DNA of 38,145 nt from Actinomycetes bacterium (GCA_021783215.1 JAJXUB010000009.1:1-38145), one strand, 5' to 3'. Numbered from the stretch's first letter, positions 16,614-24,503 are shown. Notes: a model not told the origin generated them from the letters alone. Translations and numbers: made by a program.

Positions 16614-18358
16614 CCGTCGCCGACTGGTTCCTCAGCCCGGGTGAGCGTGAGAACCCCCATTCCGTCATCGACGTCGCCCATCCCCCGGGTCAGGCGTGGA
16701 CGACCGGCAACGCCGTGCGCGCCCTCGTCCACGGCCGCCCCTACTTCGAGGAGCTGCACGCCCGGGTCTGCGAGCTCGGTCCCGGCGACCGGCTCTACTT
16801 CACGGACTGGCGCGGGGACCCCGACGAGCAGCTGACCGACGACGCGGACGAGACCCTGACCGCCACCCTGACGGCGGCAGCGCGCCGGGGCGTCGACGTG
16901 CGCGGGCTTCTCTGGCGCTCGCACTGGCGGCACTTCGGGTTCCAGTCGGACAAGGCCCGCTTCATCAGCGAGGACATCGGCGAGGCCGGCGGCGAGTGCC
17001 TGCGCGACATGCGGGTCCGCACCGGGGGCGCCCACCACCAGAAGCTCGTCGTCCTGCGACACCTCGGCCACCCGGAGCGGGACATCGCCTATGTCGGCGG
17101 CATCGACCTGTGCCACAGCCGGCGCGACGACGCGAGCCATCACGGCGACCGACAGGCGCTTCCCATCGCGGCCGCATACGGTCCGACGCCGGCCTGGCAC
17201 GACGTCCAGGTGGCCGTGACCGGGCCGGCCGTCCACGACGTCGAGACGACGTTCCGGGAGCGGTGGGAGGACTCGACGCCGCTGACGCTCAACCCGGGCC
17301 GTATCGCGAGCTCGTTCCTCCAGCGCGAGGACCAGACTCCCGACCCGCTCGGCGACCAGTGGCCGCCGCCGCCGCCCGTCGAGCACGGGCACGCCGCGGT
17401 CCAGGTGGTGCGGACCTATCCGAAGATCCTTCCCGAGGGCTTCGACTTCGCCCCTGACGGGGAGCGGTCCGTCGTCCTCGCCAACGTCAAGGCGATCTCC
17501 CGGGCGCGCCGCTTCGTCTACGTCGAGGACCAGTACTTCTGGAGCGAGGAGGTGGGTGACCACTTCGCGACGGCGCTGCGGGAGAACCCGGACCTCCGCC
17601 TCGCCGTCGTTCTGCCGATGATCCCGGACCTCGACGGCTACGTCGGCCAGAAGACGATGCTGTATGCCCGCCGGCTCGCCATGGCCAAGGTGCTGGAGGC
17701 CGGCGGCGACCGCGTCGCCTTCTTCGGCATCGTCAACGATGCCGGTCTGCCCATCTACGTCCACTCGAAGGTGTGCGTCATCGACGGACGGTGGGCGTCG
17801 GTGGGGTCGGACAACCTGAACCGGCGCTCATGGACGAGTGACAGCGAGGTCGCGTGTCTCGTCGTCGACGAGCGAGCCGCGGGCCTCGGGACCGACGCGG
17901 GGGACGTCCCCGACGACGCCTTCCCCGTGCGTCTGGTCCGGGAGCTCGTCGCCGAGCATCTGGGGTGCGCCGACGCCGAGGTCCCTGACGACGGGCACGC
18001 AGTCTTCGAGGCGATGGTCAGCGCCGCGCACGCCCTCGACGCGTGGTTCGGCCGCGCCGAGCCGGAGGTGGCGCGTGGGCTGCGGTCGCTGCCCGGCAGG
18101 GTGCTCGCGCAGTCACGCCGGACGAGGGGGGCCGGGCGGCGGATGACGCATGCTCGGGGCGCGGCGGCGACGGCCGCCGGGCTCGCCCACGAGCGGGCCG
18201 GCGCCCTCGGCGAGCGGCCACCAGGCCGGCTCCGTCCGTTGGCGCTTCCGGAGCTCACGGCGGCCCAGGAGCGGATCGCGGCCGTGGCATACGCCGTCTT
18301 CGACCCGGACGGCACGGTCGGCCGCCCGGAGGACCTCAGGACGATGGCCACGCCGTAG
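16610..18358 (+). CDS. Phospholipase D family protein (long form, 582 aa)
   Basis: PLD-superfamily enzyme acting on phosphodiesters, probably membrane phospholipids. The first HKD motif is HHQKLVVLRH (His143, Lys145), but the expected Asp is Arg150 and a short insertion precedes DIAYVGGIDL. The second motif is canonical: HSKVCVIDGRW with His385, Lys387 and Asp392, followed by GSDNLNRRS. Other PLD elements include YVEDQYFWSEE, typical of the phosphatidyltransferase/PLD fold. There is no signal peptide. The last 150 residues are basic and Ala/Arg rich, perhaps for membrane contact. The ATG at 16610 is inside a palindrome; an upstream ATG at 16594 stops after three codons. A second PLD gene lies 2 kb away on the other strand. 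Confidence 0.88.
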   Translation: MAVADWFLSPGERENPHSVIDVAHPPGQAWTTGNAVRALVHGRPYFEELHARVCELGPGDRLYFTDWRGDPDEQLTDDADETLTATLTAAARRGVDVRGLLWRSHWRHFGFQSDKARFISEDIGEAGGECLRDMRVRTGGAHHQKLVVLRHLGHPERDIAYVGGIDLCHSRRDDASHHGDRQALPIAAAYGPTPAWHDVQVAVTGPAVHDVETTFRERWEDSTPLTLNPGRIASSFLQREDQTPDPLGDQWPPPPPVEHGHAAVQVVRTYPKILPEGFDFAPDGERSVVLANVKAISRARRFVYVEDQYFWSEEVGDHFATALRENPDLRLAVVLPMIPDLDGYVGQKTMLYARRLAMAKVLEAGGDRVAFFGIVNDAGLPIYVHSKVCVIDGRWASVGSDNLNRRSWTSDSEVACLVVDERAAGLGTDAGDVPDDAFPVRLVRELVAEHLGCADAEVPDDGHAVFEAMVSAAHALDAWFGRAEPEVARGLRSLPGRVLAQSRRTRGAGRRMTHARGAAATAAGLAHERAGALGERPPGRLRPLALPELTAAQERIAAVAYAVFDPDGTVGRPEDLRTMATP

Positions 18359-18378
18359 CTGACGACGGCGTGGCCATC
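18343..18378. terminator. 14-bp perfect-stem hairpin, probable bidirectional terminator
   Basis: GATGGCCACGCCGT (18343-18356) pairs perfectly with ACGGCGTGGCCATC (18365-18378) around an 8-base loop. The left arm overlaps the PLD stop codon. It lies between the convergent PLD and CsbD genes, exactly where transcription of both must end. This is the strongest inverted repeat I found in the window. Confidence 0.7.
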
Positions 18379-18397
18379 TCCAGACCCCTGGCTGACG

Positions 18398-18571
18398 TCA
18401 GTGCTTGAAGGCGTCCTTGACCTTCTCGCCGGCCTGCTTGACGTCCGAGGCCATCTGGTCGCCCTTCCCCTCCGCCTCGAGGCGTTCGTCGTCGGTCACC
18501 TTTCCGGTGCCCTCCTTGACCTTGCCCTTGGCGTCCTGCGCCGCGTTCCTCAGCTTGTCATCCATGCCCAT
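18398..18571 (-). CDS. CsbD-like general stress protein (57 aa)
   Basis: Short hydrophilic protein MGMDDKLRNAAQDAKGKV... with KEGTGKVTDDERLEAEGKGD and DVKQAGEKVKDAFKH, the charged Lys/Glu/Gly pattern of CsbD-family stress proteins, which in Bacillus belong to the sigma-B regulon. Molecular function is unknown. The start is ATG at 18571, with AAGGAG seven bases upstream; ATG at 18565 is an alternative. A sigma-B-like promoter, GATGAA-N15-GGGTCT on the minus strand, is visible at 18645-18671. It sits between two phospholipase-D genes, suggesting a stress/membrane context. Confidence 0.85.
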   Translation of the reverse strand: MGMDDKLRNAAQDAKGKVKEGTGKVTDDERLEAEGKGDQMASDVKQAGEKVKDAFKH

Positions 18572-18644
18572 GACGCTCTCCTTCGGGTGTCAGCGGGAAC
18601 GGTGCCCCGCGTGTCCAGCCAAGCGCAGCCCTCGTCGCCGCGCT

Positions 18645-18671
18645 AGACCCTTAGGGGTGGGGTGGTTCATC
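18645..18671 (-). promoter_or_regulatory. Possible SigB/SigF-type promoter for the CsbD-like gene
   Basis: On the minus strand, GATGAA (18671-18666) and GGGTCT (18650-18645) are separated by 15 bp. The -10 matches GGGTAT at five of six positions and the -35 matches GTTTAA at four. The start point would give a leader of roughly 65 bases. CsbD genes are classically under this sigma family, which is why I looked; the match is imperfect. Confidence 0.35.
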
Positions 18672-18683
18672 CCGCTGCGGCGG

Positions 18684-20174
18684 TCAGCCGTCGACGACGA
18701 GCCCGCTGAGCGGCCCACGGAGCCGGTCGAGCCGGTGTGAGAGGCCGCTGAGGCGCCGTATGCGGTGGACCGGGTCGAGGCGCGCCGCGGAGATGGGGTC
18801 CTCGACGTCGCACTGGGCACGCCAGAGCGAGTCGACGACCTCGCTCGGCGGCCCGTCGATCTCGGCCTCCGGCATGTGCAGATGCTCGGACCAGAGCCGC
18901 AGGCGGGTCCGCCGGGCGAGCTCGGGATCCTGGGCGACGACGTTCATCTCCGTGTCGTTGTAGAGCGAGTGCTCGTTGAGGTTGGCCGAGCCGACCGTCA
19001 GCCAGCGGTCGTCGACGATGCCGACCTTGGCGTGGACGTAGACGCCAGGGCTCGCCGCGGTGGGGCCGATGAGGGTCGTCGCGAGGAGCCGCCCGCGCCC
19101 CTCGTCGGCCGCGACGAGCCGGGCGAGCTGACCGCAGGTCGTGTCGCGCCCGTTGTTCGGGTGCCGGGGAAGGACGAGGAGGAGCCGGAAGTCGTCGGCC
19201 GGCGGGTTGGTCAGCTTGTCGATGAGGATCTCGACGACCTCGGGCGACCAGAGGAACTGGTTCTCGAGGTAGATGAGACGCTCCGCGGCCCGCAGGGCGC
19301 GCACGTAGGCCGCGAGGATCGTGAACTCCCCGCCGAGGAGGAAGTTGTAGAGGTTCTCGGGCACCGTGCGGACGATCTGCAGGGCGACGTCGCCGGCCGG
19401 CCCAGGGGTGACCGGGTCGGGGACGTCGCGACCGGTGACGTCGCGCCAGCGGTTGACGAGGTGCCAGGCGACGTCGCCGACCGCGGGGCCCTCGATGCGG
19501 GTCGCGACGTCGTGCCACCCGAGCCGGTCCGCATGCGGATGACCCGGTTCGTCGTACCGGTTCCCGGCGAGCGCGGTGAGGTCGATGCCGCCGACGTAGG
19601 CGACGCGGTCGTCGACGACGACGAGCTTCTCGTGGTGGCAGTGCATCGTCCGCTCGCGGATGTCGATCTCGCACTCGACCGCGCCGCCGCGGAGGAACTC
19701 CTCCCGGTCGCGGCGCACCTGGGGACGTGTCGGCGTGAACAGGGGCAGCGGCGGCCCGCCCCACATGAGCACCCGGACGGGAACCCGCTGCGCCGTGCTC
19801 GCGAGAAGGTCCCGCAGTGGCGGGCCCTGGGGAGTGAGCAGGAAGCCTGGGCTCGGATGCCACCCGGCGATGTGGACATGGCTCCTCGCCGACTCGATGT
19901 CCGCCTGGATCTGCGGCAGGGCCTCGGCCCCGTCGATGAGGACGTCGATCTTGTTGCCGTCGCGGACGGGCCGGCGGGGGGCCCAGACCCTCTCCCACTC
20001 GCCGGCGCCCGGGGAGGAGCGCGGCACGGCGTCGGCCCACCCGTGCCGGGCCATCCTCCGGCGATGCTTGGCCACGAACGTAGCCTCGAGCGCCCCTCCG
20101 AGCGCGCCGTCGGCGCGCTCCAGGGCGTTGTCGATGAGGGACGGAAGCGCGCCCCGGCGCGATGCGGCACCCAC
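18684..20174 (-). CDS. Phospholipase D family protein (496 aa)
   Basis: Cytosolic PLD-superfamily enzyme with two complete HKD motifs: HHEKLVVVDDRVAYVGGID and HAKVGIVDDRWLTVGSANLN. Flanking elements include HIAGWHPSP, GWHDVATRIEGPAVGDV, YLENQFLWSPEV and NDTEMNVV, which resemble bacterial PLD/cardiolipin-synthase-like proteins. There is no signal peptide or transmembrane helix. The start is GTG at 20174 behind a GGGGAAGG ribosome-binding site. It is more canonical than the other PLD gene, which lacks the first Asp, so the two are not recent duplicates. It is likely followed by CsbD on the same strand, about 110 bp away but with its own promoter candidate. Confidence 0.9.
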   Translation of the reverse strand: MGAASRRGALPSLIDNALERADGALGGALEATFVAKHRRRMARHGWADAVPRSSPGAGEWERVWAPRRPVRDGNKIDVLIDGAEALPQIQADIESARSHVHIAGWHPSPGFLLTPQGPPLRDLLASTAQRVPVRVLMWGGPPLPLFTPTRPQVRRDREEFLRGGAVECEIDIRERTMHCHHEKLVVVDDRVAYVGGIDLTALAGNRYDEPGHPHADRLGWHDVATRIEGPAVGDVAWHLVNRWRDVTGRDVPDPVTPGPAGDVALQIVRTVPENLYNFLLGGEFTILAAYVRALRAAERLIYLENQFLWSPEVVEILIDKLTNPPADDFRLLLVLPRHPNNGRDTTCGQLARLVAADEGRGRLLATTLIGPTAASPGVYVHAKVGIVDDRWLTVGSANLNEHSLYNDTEMNVVAQDPELARRTRLRLWSEHLHMPEAEIDGPPSEVVDSLWRAQCDVEDPISAARLDPVHRIRRLSGLSHRLDRLRGPLSGLVVDG

Positions 20175-20195
20175 CTTCCCCAGGGTAACGGCCGT

Positions 20196-20399
20196 TCAGG
20201 CTCCGGTGATGAAATGCCAGCCGAGCCACCACCACGCGATGACGAGCCCGAGGGCGGCGGACCGGTGCCGCATCGCGCGCAGGAGTGCCGTCGTGAACGA
20301 CGGCGTCCGGTCCGGTTTCCGTCTCCCGGCGACCTCCGCCACGACGACCCCGACAACCACGAGCCCGTAGGCGGTCATCGTGAGGGCCCAGCCCGTCAT
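20196..20399 (-). CDS. Small membrane protein, DUF6186-like (67 aa)
   Basis: Two-helix protein: MTGWALTMTAYGLVVVGVVV, then a basic loop AGRRKPDRTPSF, then ALGLVIAWWWLGWHFITG. The aromatic WWWLGWH end resembles the small actinobacterial DUF6186 proteins; I recognise this only by pattern. ATG at 20399 overlaps the stop of the preceding membrane protein by 4 bp, so the two are coupled and may form a complex. No function can be stated. Confidence 0.7.
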   Translation of the reverse strand: MTGWALTMTAYGLVVVGVVVAEVAGRRKPDRTPSFTTALLRAMRHRSAALGLVIAWWWLGWHFITGA

Positions 20400-21037
20400 G
20401 GCGCTCGCCCCGCCGTCCGGGCACGCCGGACGAGCCAGATCCCGGCGGCGACCCAGGCGAGCGCGGCGAGGCCCCGCGAGACGGGCGACTCCAAGAATGG
20501 CTCGAGGAGGTCGCTGACGGTCGGATGCTCCGGGTTGGCCACCCCCGGCGTCGACTCGCTGAGGAACGAGCCGAGCTCGATGACGGCCAGGGCGAGCCCC
20601 AGGACGAGCCATGTGAACCGTCCCGGTAGCCCGGCCGCGCTCGGTTCAGGCAGCGGATCGCGGGGGCGCCGACGCAGGAGCGCCCCAGCGGCGACCAGTC
20701 CGGGCACACCGAGGGCCGCGGACTCGGCGACCGAGCCACGCGGCAGGGCGGCGATGAGGACGCCGAAGGCGAGGACACCGACAGCCAGAGGGAGCGGCAT
20801 ACGGCGGCGCCCGGCCGGGGCAACGGCCCGCGACGGGCGTCTCGCATCCCACCGGATGACCACGGCGCCGCCGGCGAAGACCGCGAAGTCGACCCAGGCC
20901 TGCCGGACAACCTGGACCGCGGCGGCGATCAGGAGAATCGGGACGGTCGGCTCGACAAGGAGGGCCCGGACGGACGTGGCCGCCCACGCAGGGGCCGGCA
21001 CGCGCTCCGCCACGTGGGCGTCATGCGGCGAGTCCAT
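20396..21037 (-). CDS. Membrane protein of unknown function (213 aa)
   Basis: Not recognised. It has about five hydrophobic helices (LLVEPTVPILLIAAAVQVV, VDFAVFAGGAVVI, LPLAVGVLAFGVLIAALP, LVLGLALAVIELGSF, GLAALAWVAAGIWLV) separated by short Arg/Pro-rich loops. VIELGSFLSESTPGVANPEH in the middle is the most distinctive stretch and may face outside. It is coupled to the DUF6186-like gene by a 4-bp overlap; such pairs are seen in related genomes. ATG at 21037 gives a hydrophilic N-terminus. Codon use matches the neighbours. Confidence 0.72.
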   Translation of the reverse strand: MDSPHDAHVAERVPAPAWAATSVRALLVEPTVPILLIAAAVQVVRQAWVDFAVFAGGAVVIRWDARRPSRAVAPAGRRRMPLPLAVGVLAFGVLIAALPRGSVAESAALGVPGLVAAGALLRRRPRDPLPEPSAAGLPGRFTWLVLGLALAVIELGSFLSESTPGVANPEHPTVSDLLEPFLESPVSRGLAALAWVAAGIWLVRRARTAGRAP

Positions 21038-21115
21038 GCCCCGACCCTACGACCGGTCGCCCGGGGGAGCGCCGTGGAACCGCGTCGGCTCGCCGTGACG
21101 CCGCCGGCGCGCCGG

Positions 21116-22786
21116 TCAGTCGTCCCTGGGGCGGCTCGACCGAGCGACCTTCCGGTCCGTCAGGACGATCCACGAGCCCAGCGCGGCCCCGGCGAGGACG
21201 GCGACGAGGAAGAGCAGGATGGCGATCGCCGGGTACCCGAGGATGAGCGACGTCGTGGGCACGCGCATCATGAGGGCAGCGCCGAGCACCGTCGCGGCGA
21301 TGACGATCCCCAGGGTGACCCGGTTGGCGACCCGTTGCAGGACCATGTGGAGCCTCGGCTCGTCGATGGCCTGGACCCGGATGGTGAAGTCGCCCTCGGC
21401 GAGGTCGTCGAGGATCCGGTTGGCGCGCCGCGGCAGCTGGGCGGTGAACTCCTTCGCCTCGAGCGCGGCCGCCATGACGCCGCCGGGAGAGACCTTGAGG
21501 CCGCCGGCCAGCAGCTCGGCGGCGTTCTCGCGGATGGCGACGGCCGGCGAGAAGGTGGGGTCGAGATGGTTCGTCGCCTCGTCGAGGTTGAGCAGCGCCT
21601 TGCCGATCATGGACATCTCGGCCGGCGGTCGCAGGCCGTGCCGCCCCGACAGGCGGGCGAGCTCGACGAGGACGGCGCCGGCCTGCAGGTCCGGGCCCGC
21701 GCCGACCGCGTCGGAGACGAGGTGGGCCACGTCGGTCCGGAACGCGCCGGCGTCGTAGTCGGCCAGCGGGTAGCCCATGTCGGCGAGGACGAGGGCGGCC
21801 TCCTCACCGTCCCCGTCGCCGATGGCGAGGAGCAGCTTGACGACCTTGGACTGGATGCGCGGCGGCACCGTCGCGACCATGCCGAGGTCGACCAGCGCAA
21901 GACGGTTGTCAACGGTGAGAAGCAGGTTGCCCGGGTGCGGGTCGGCGTGGAGCACTCCGTCGTGGAGGATCATCCGCAGGTAGCAGCGGAACAGCTGCTC
22001 GACGATGGGGCGCGTGTCGACCTCGATGAGTCGCAGCGGCCCGACGTCGGTGACCTTCTTCCCCTCGATGAAGCTCATCGTGAGCACGCGCGTGGTTGTG
22101 TGGTCGAGCACCGGTGACGGCACGACGAGCAGGTCGTAGTCCTTGGTCAGGTCGTTGAACCGCAAGAGGTTTCGCGCCTCGCGCCGGTAGTCCAGCTCGC
22201 CGGCCAGCGACCTGGAGAACTCCCCGAGCAGACGGCTGAAGCCGTACTGTCGCCCGGCGGCGGTGCGCTTGTCGGCGATCTCGGCGAGGGTCGTCAACGT
22301 CTTCATGTCCTCCTGGACGGCGGCGCGGGCGTCGGGCCGCTGGATCTTGACGGCGACCTCCCGACCGCTGGGCAGCGTGGCCCGGTGGACCTGCCCGAGG
22401 GAGGCGGACGCTAACGGAGTCTCGTCGAAGTCGGCAAACAGATGGCGTATGCCGACCCCGAACTCCTCCTCGACGACCTGTTGGACCTCGGCGAACGAGA
22501 ACGGCTCGACGCTGTCCTGCAGCTGCGCCAGGGCGGTCGTGTACGCCGACGGCAGGAGGTCGTACCGCGTCGACAACAGCTGACCGAGCTTGATGTACGT
22601 CGGGCCCATCGCCTCGAGATCCGCGGTGAAGGACTCCGCCGTCGCGGGGTCTCCCGACGGTGCGTCACCGTCGCCCGCGAACTGGTCGAGGTCGGCGGCC
22701 GATGTCAGGTCGGAGCGGCCGTACCGAAGGAGCAGCCGCGCGAGGCGCCCGTAGCGCACTGTCGCCGACGTCGAGATCGATGCCAT
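21116..22786 (-). CDS. AarF/ABC1/UbiB kinase-like protein
   Basis: Atypical kinase-fold protein of the UbiB/ABC1 family (556 residues), linked in other bacteria to quinone or membrane-lipid homeostasis. It shows the family signature KxGQ as YIKLGQLLSTRYDLLP, the Ala-rich loop ASASLGQVHRATL, Lys in VAVKIQRPD, HADPHPGNLLL and LVDLGMVATV. Two C-terminal helices (VTLGIVIAATVLGAALM and LGYPAIAILLFLVAVLAG) anchor it, as in UbiB homologues. I use ATG at 22786 (MASISTSATVRYGRL); a longer in-frame extension has no family character. The divergent aquaporin start is 95 bp away. The substrate is unknown for actinobacterial members, which use menaquinone rather than ubiquinone. Confidence 0.92.
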   Translation of the reverse strand: MASISTSATVRYGRLARLLLRYGRSDLTSAADLDQFAGDGDAPSGDPATAESFTADLEAMGPTYIKLGQLLSTRYDLLPSAYTTALAQLQDSVEPFSFAEVQQVVEEEFGVGIRHLFADFDETPLASASLGQVHRATLPSGREVAVKIQRPDARAAVQEDMKTLTTLAEIADKRTAAGRQYGFSRLLGEFSRSLAGELDYRREARNLLRFNDLTKDYDLLVVPSPVLDHTTTRVLTMSFIEGKKVTDVGPLRLIEVDTRPIVEQLFRCYLRMILHDGVLHADPHPGNLLLTVDNRLALVDLGMVATVPPRIQSKVVKLLLAIGDGDGEEAALVLADMGYPLADYDAGAFRTDVAHLVSDAVGAGPDLQAGAVLVELARLSGRHGLRPPAEMSMIGKALLNLDEATNHLDPTFSPAVAIRENAAELLAGGLKVSPGGVMAAALEAKEFTAQLPRRANRILDDLAEGDFTIRVQAIDEPRLHMVLQRVANRVTLGIVIAATVLGAALMMRVPTTSLILGYPAIAILLFLVAVLAGAALGSWIVLTDRKVARSSRPRDD

Positions 22787-22845
22787 CAGCGTGACCCGTC
22801 CGTGTTCATGGCGACAGCATCCCTCAATGCCGCGCCCCCGGAGCC

Positions 22846-22864
22846 GCTTCGGGCCTACCGAAGC
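22846..22864. promoter_or_regulatory. Inverted repeat upstream of the aquaporin gene
   Basis: GCTTCGG-GCCTA-CCGAAGC is a 7-bp perfect inverted repeat in the AarF/aquaporin divergent gap, 17 bp before the aquaporin ATG and 13 bp upstream of an AATAAT -10-like element (22878-22883). Its position over the -35 region suggests a repressor or activator site. Confidence 0.4.
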
Positions 22865-22881
22865 GCGTCGGGCTGTGAATA

Positions 22882-23664
22882 ATGGCTCGGATGGACGTCC
22901 CAGGGGCAGGTGCCGCGGTCGATGCCGGCCACCCGGCCGCCCCATGGCTCGACGACTTCAACAGCCGCGCGGGAGAGTGGCGCCGGGTGCTGGCGGAGGT
23001 CATCGGGACGTTCCTCCTCGTCATCGCGGCGGCCGGCGGGGCTGCCCTGCGGGAGGGCGCGGGCTCGCACGTCAGCCGGGCCGCCGAGGTCACCGCTCCC
23101 GGGCTCACCGTCATGGCCCTCATCCTCGCGCTCGGCGCGGTGTCGGGTGTCCACCTCAACCCGGTCGTCTCCGTTGCCTTCGCGCTCCGGCGTGAGTTCC
23201 CCTGGCGTCGGGTGCCGGGCTACGTCGCCGCGCAGGTGGCGGGGGGACTTCTCGCGGGGGGCTGCCTCCGGCTGCTGCTGGGTGCGGGGTCCACGCTCGG
23301 TGCGTCGACGAGCAGCATCGGGCTGTCGGCCGGGGCGAGCGTCCTCGTCGAGGCCGTCCTGACGTTCGGCCTCGTCACGGTCATCCTCGGCACGGCCTCG
23401 TCGGCCCAGAACGTCGGCCACCTGTCGGCGATCGCCGTCGGGGGGTACATCGCCGCCGCCGGGCTCTGGGCCGAACCTCTCACCGGGGCGTCGATGAACC
23501 CCGCCCGCTCCTTCGGCCCCGCGCTCGCCGCCGTCCACCTCGGCGACCTGTGGATCTACCTCGTCGGACCCACGCTCGGCATGCTCCTCGCCGTTGCCGC
23601 CGCCCTCGCCTTTCGCGGCCGTGGTGGAGACGCCGCCGCCGCAAAGGCGGCCCAGGGCAGCTGA
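22882..23664 (+). CDS. MIP/aquaporin family channel
   Basis: Membrane channel for water or small neutral solutes; 260 residues, six helices and two pore-loop half-helices. The second NPA box is normal (GASMNPARSFGPAL, Asn206). The first reads HLNPVVSVAFAL, that is NPV instead of NPA at Asn93. The EVIGTFLLVIAAAGG opening and the GLWAEPLTGASMNPARS segment are typical of the AqpZ-like group. Two starts are possible. ATG at 22882 overlaps a good -10 element (AATAAT 22878-22883), whereas ATG at 22891 lies where transcription from that element would begin, giving a leaderless mRNA. No ribosome-binding site precedes either. Confidence 0.9.
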   Translation: MARMDVPGAGAAVDAGHPAAPWLDDFNSRAGEWRRVLAEVIGTFLLVIAAAGGAALREGAGSHVSRAAEVTAPGLTVMALILALGAVSGVHLNPVVSVAFALRREFPWRRVPGYVAAQVAGGLLAGGCLRLLLGAGSTLGASTSSIGLSAGASVLVEAVLTFGLVTVILGTASSAQNVGHLSAIAVGGYIAAAGLWAEPLTGASMNPARSFGPALAAVHLGDLWIYLVGPTLGMLLAVAAALAFRGRGGDAAAAKAAQGS

Positions 23665-23666
23665 GA

Positions 23667-23689
23667 CCCCCCCCCCCGGCCGGCCGGCC
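23667..23689. repeat. Run of 11 C followed by (GGCC)3
   Basis: Eleven consecutive C at 23667-23677 are followed by GGCCGGCCGGCC, directly after the aquaporin stop codon. The self-complementary GGCC units can fold, so this may act as a terminator. Long homopolymers like this are prone to slippage and sequencing error. It is intergenic, so the length would not affect any reading frame I call. Confidence 0.7.
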
Positions 23690-23774
23690 CTCAGGGGTCT
23701 CCCGTCCCGGCGCCGCCCGTGCCACCCTGGTTCGGTGGGCTGGGGGCCGCCGGGACGCATGAGGAGGAGAGGCC

Positions 23775-24479
23775 ATGAGCGATGAGACGGGGTCCGAGTC
23801 GTCCGAAGGCAGGACACGGGGGCCGGGCCGCGGGCCGGCCGCTGCCGTCGTCGTCCTCCTGTCGGCGCTGGCCGTCCTTGCCCGCAGCTGGGGACGGCGC
23901 AAGGCTGCCTCGGAGCGCGTGACCGCCGACGAGGCAGACGTGTCCGCCGACGAGGCACACGTGTCCGCGATGGCTGCGGCCGGCGTTCCAGAGGTCCCGC
24001 CGACGCCCGCCGAGGCACTGGCCGCCGCGCACGTGATGATCCGTGAACGGTTCGCCGCCGCGCGGGCCGCGCGCGATCTCCCGTCGCGGACGGACCACTT
24101 CGCGGCGCTGCTTCGCGAGCTGGCCGCCCACGAGGCTGCCGAGCAGACCGCCTACCACGGTGTCGTCGACGCCCGCCAGCGCCTGGCGGAGGAGGACGAG
24201 GCGGCCCGGACGATCGCCCGTCTCGAGCAGCTCGGGGTGGACTCCGAGGCCTACGGGCTCCAGCTCGACCTCATCCGTGAAGGGGTCGAGCGGCACGCCC
24301 AGGCCGAGGAGACGCAGGAGATGCCCGAGTTCCTCGACCGGGCCGACCAGCGTCAGCAGCGGCGGTTCGTCGCCCTCCTCAAGGCCGCCCAGAGGATCGC
24401 CGGGCAGCTGTCGGGGACCACGTTTGCCGAGATGCACGACGCCGCCCTCGCCACACTGGGCTCCTCCGACGAGGGCTGA
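23775..24479 (+). CDS. Hemerythrin (HHE)-domain-like protein with N-terminal helix
   Basis: Probable diiron hemerythrin-like protein (234 residues). Candidate ligands follow the HHE order: AHVMIRE, HFAALLRELAAHEAAEQTAYH and GVERHAQAEETQEMPEFL, spread over about residues 85-195. A short hydrophobic segment (about residues 23-37, AAAVVVLLSALAVLA) may anchor it in the membrane. Between them is a duplicated heptapeptide ADEADVS/ADEAHVS encoded by a 21-bp tandem repeat at 23925-23966. ATG at 23775 has a strong AGGAGAGG ribosome-binding site. By family it could sense O2, NO or iron, or repair iron centres; the exact role is not shown. It may share stress regulation with its neighbours. Confidence 0.75.
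   Translation: MSDETGSESSEGRTRGPGRGPAAAVVVLLSALAVLARSWGRRKAASERVTADEADVSADEAHVSAMAAAGVPEVPPTPAEALAAAHVMIRERFAAARAARDLPSRTDHFAALLRELAAHEAAEQTAYHGVVDARQRLAEEDEAARTIARLEQLGVDSEAYGLQLDLIREGVERHAQAEETQEMPEFLDRADQRQQRRFVALLKAAQRIAGQLSGTTFAEMHDAALATLGSSDEG
23925..23966 (+). repeat. 21-bp tandem repeat within the hemerythrin-like gene
   Basis: Two adjacent 21-bp copies, starting at 23925 and 23946, differ at one base. They keep the frame and encode ADEADVS and ADEAHVS in the linker between the membrane segment and the HHE region. This is a recent in-frame duplication and a likely site of length variation between strains. Confidence 0.8.
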
Positions 24480-24503
24480 CCCCTGCTCGCCGCCAGGGCC
24501 CGC

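Noticed and set aside
18765-21098. A 777-codon open frame on the + strand
   Set aside because: It lies antisense to the PLD, DUF6186-like and membrane protein genes, all with clear family motifs. Its translation is Arg/Asp/Gly rich without motifs, as expected for a shadow frame in high-GC DNA.
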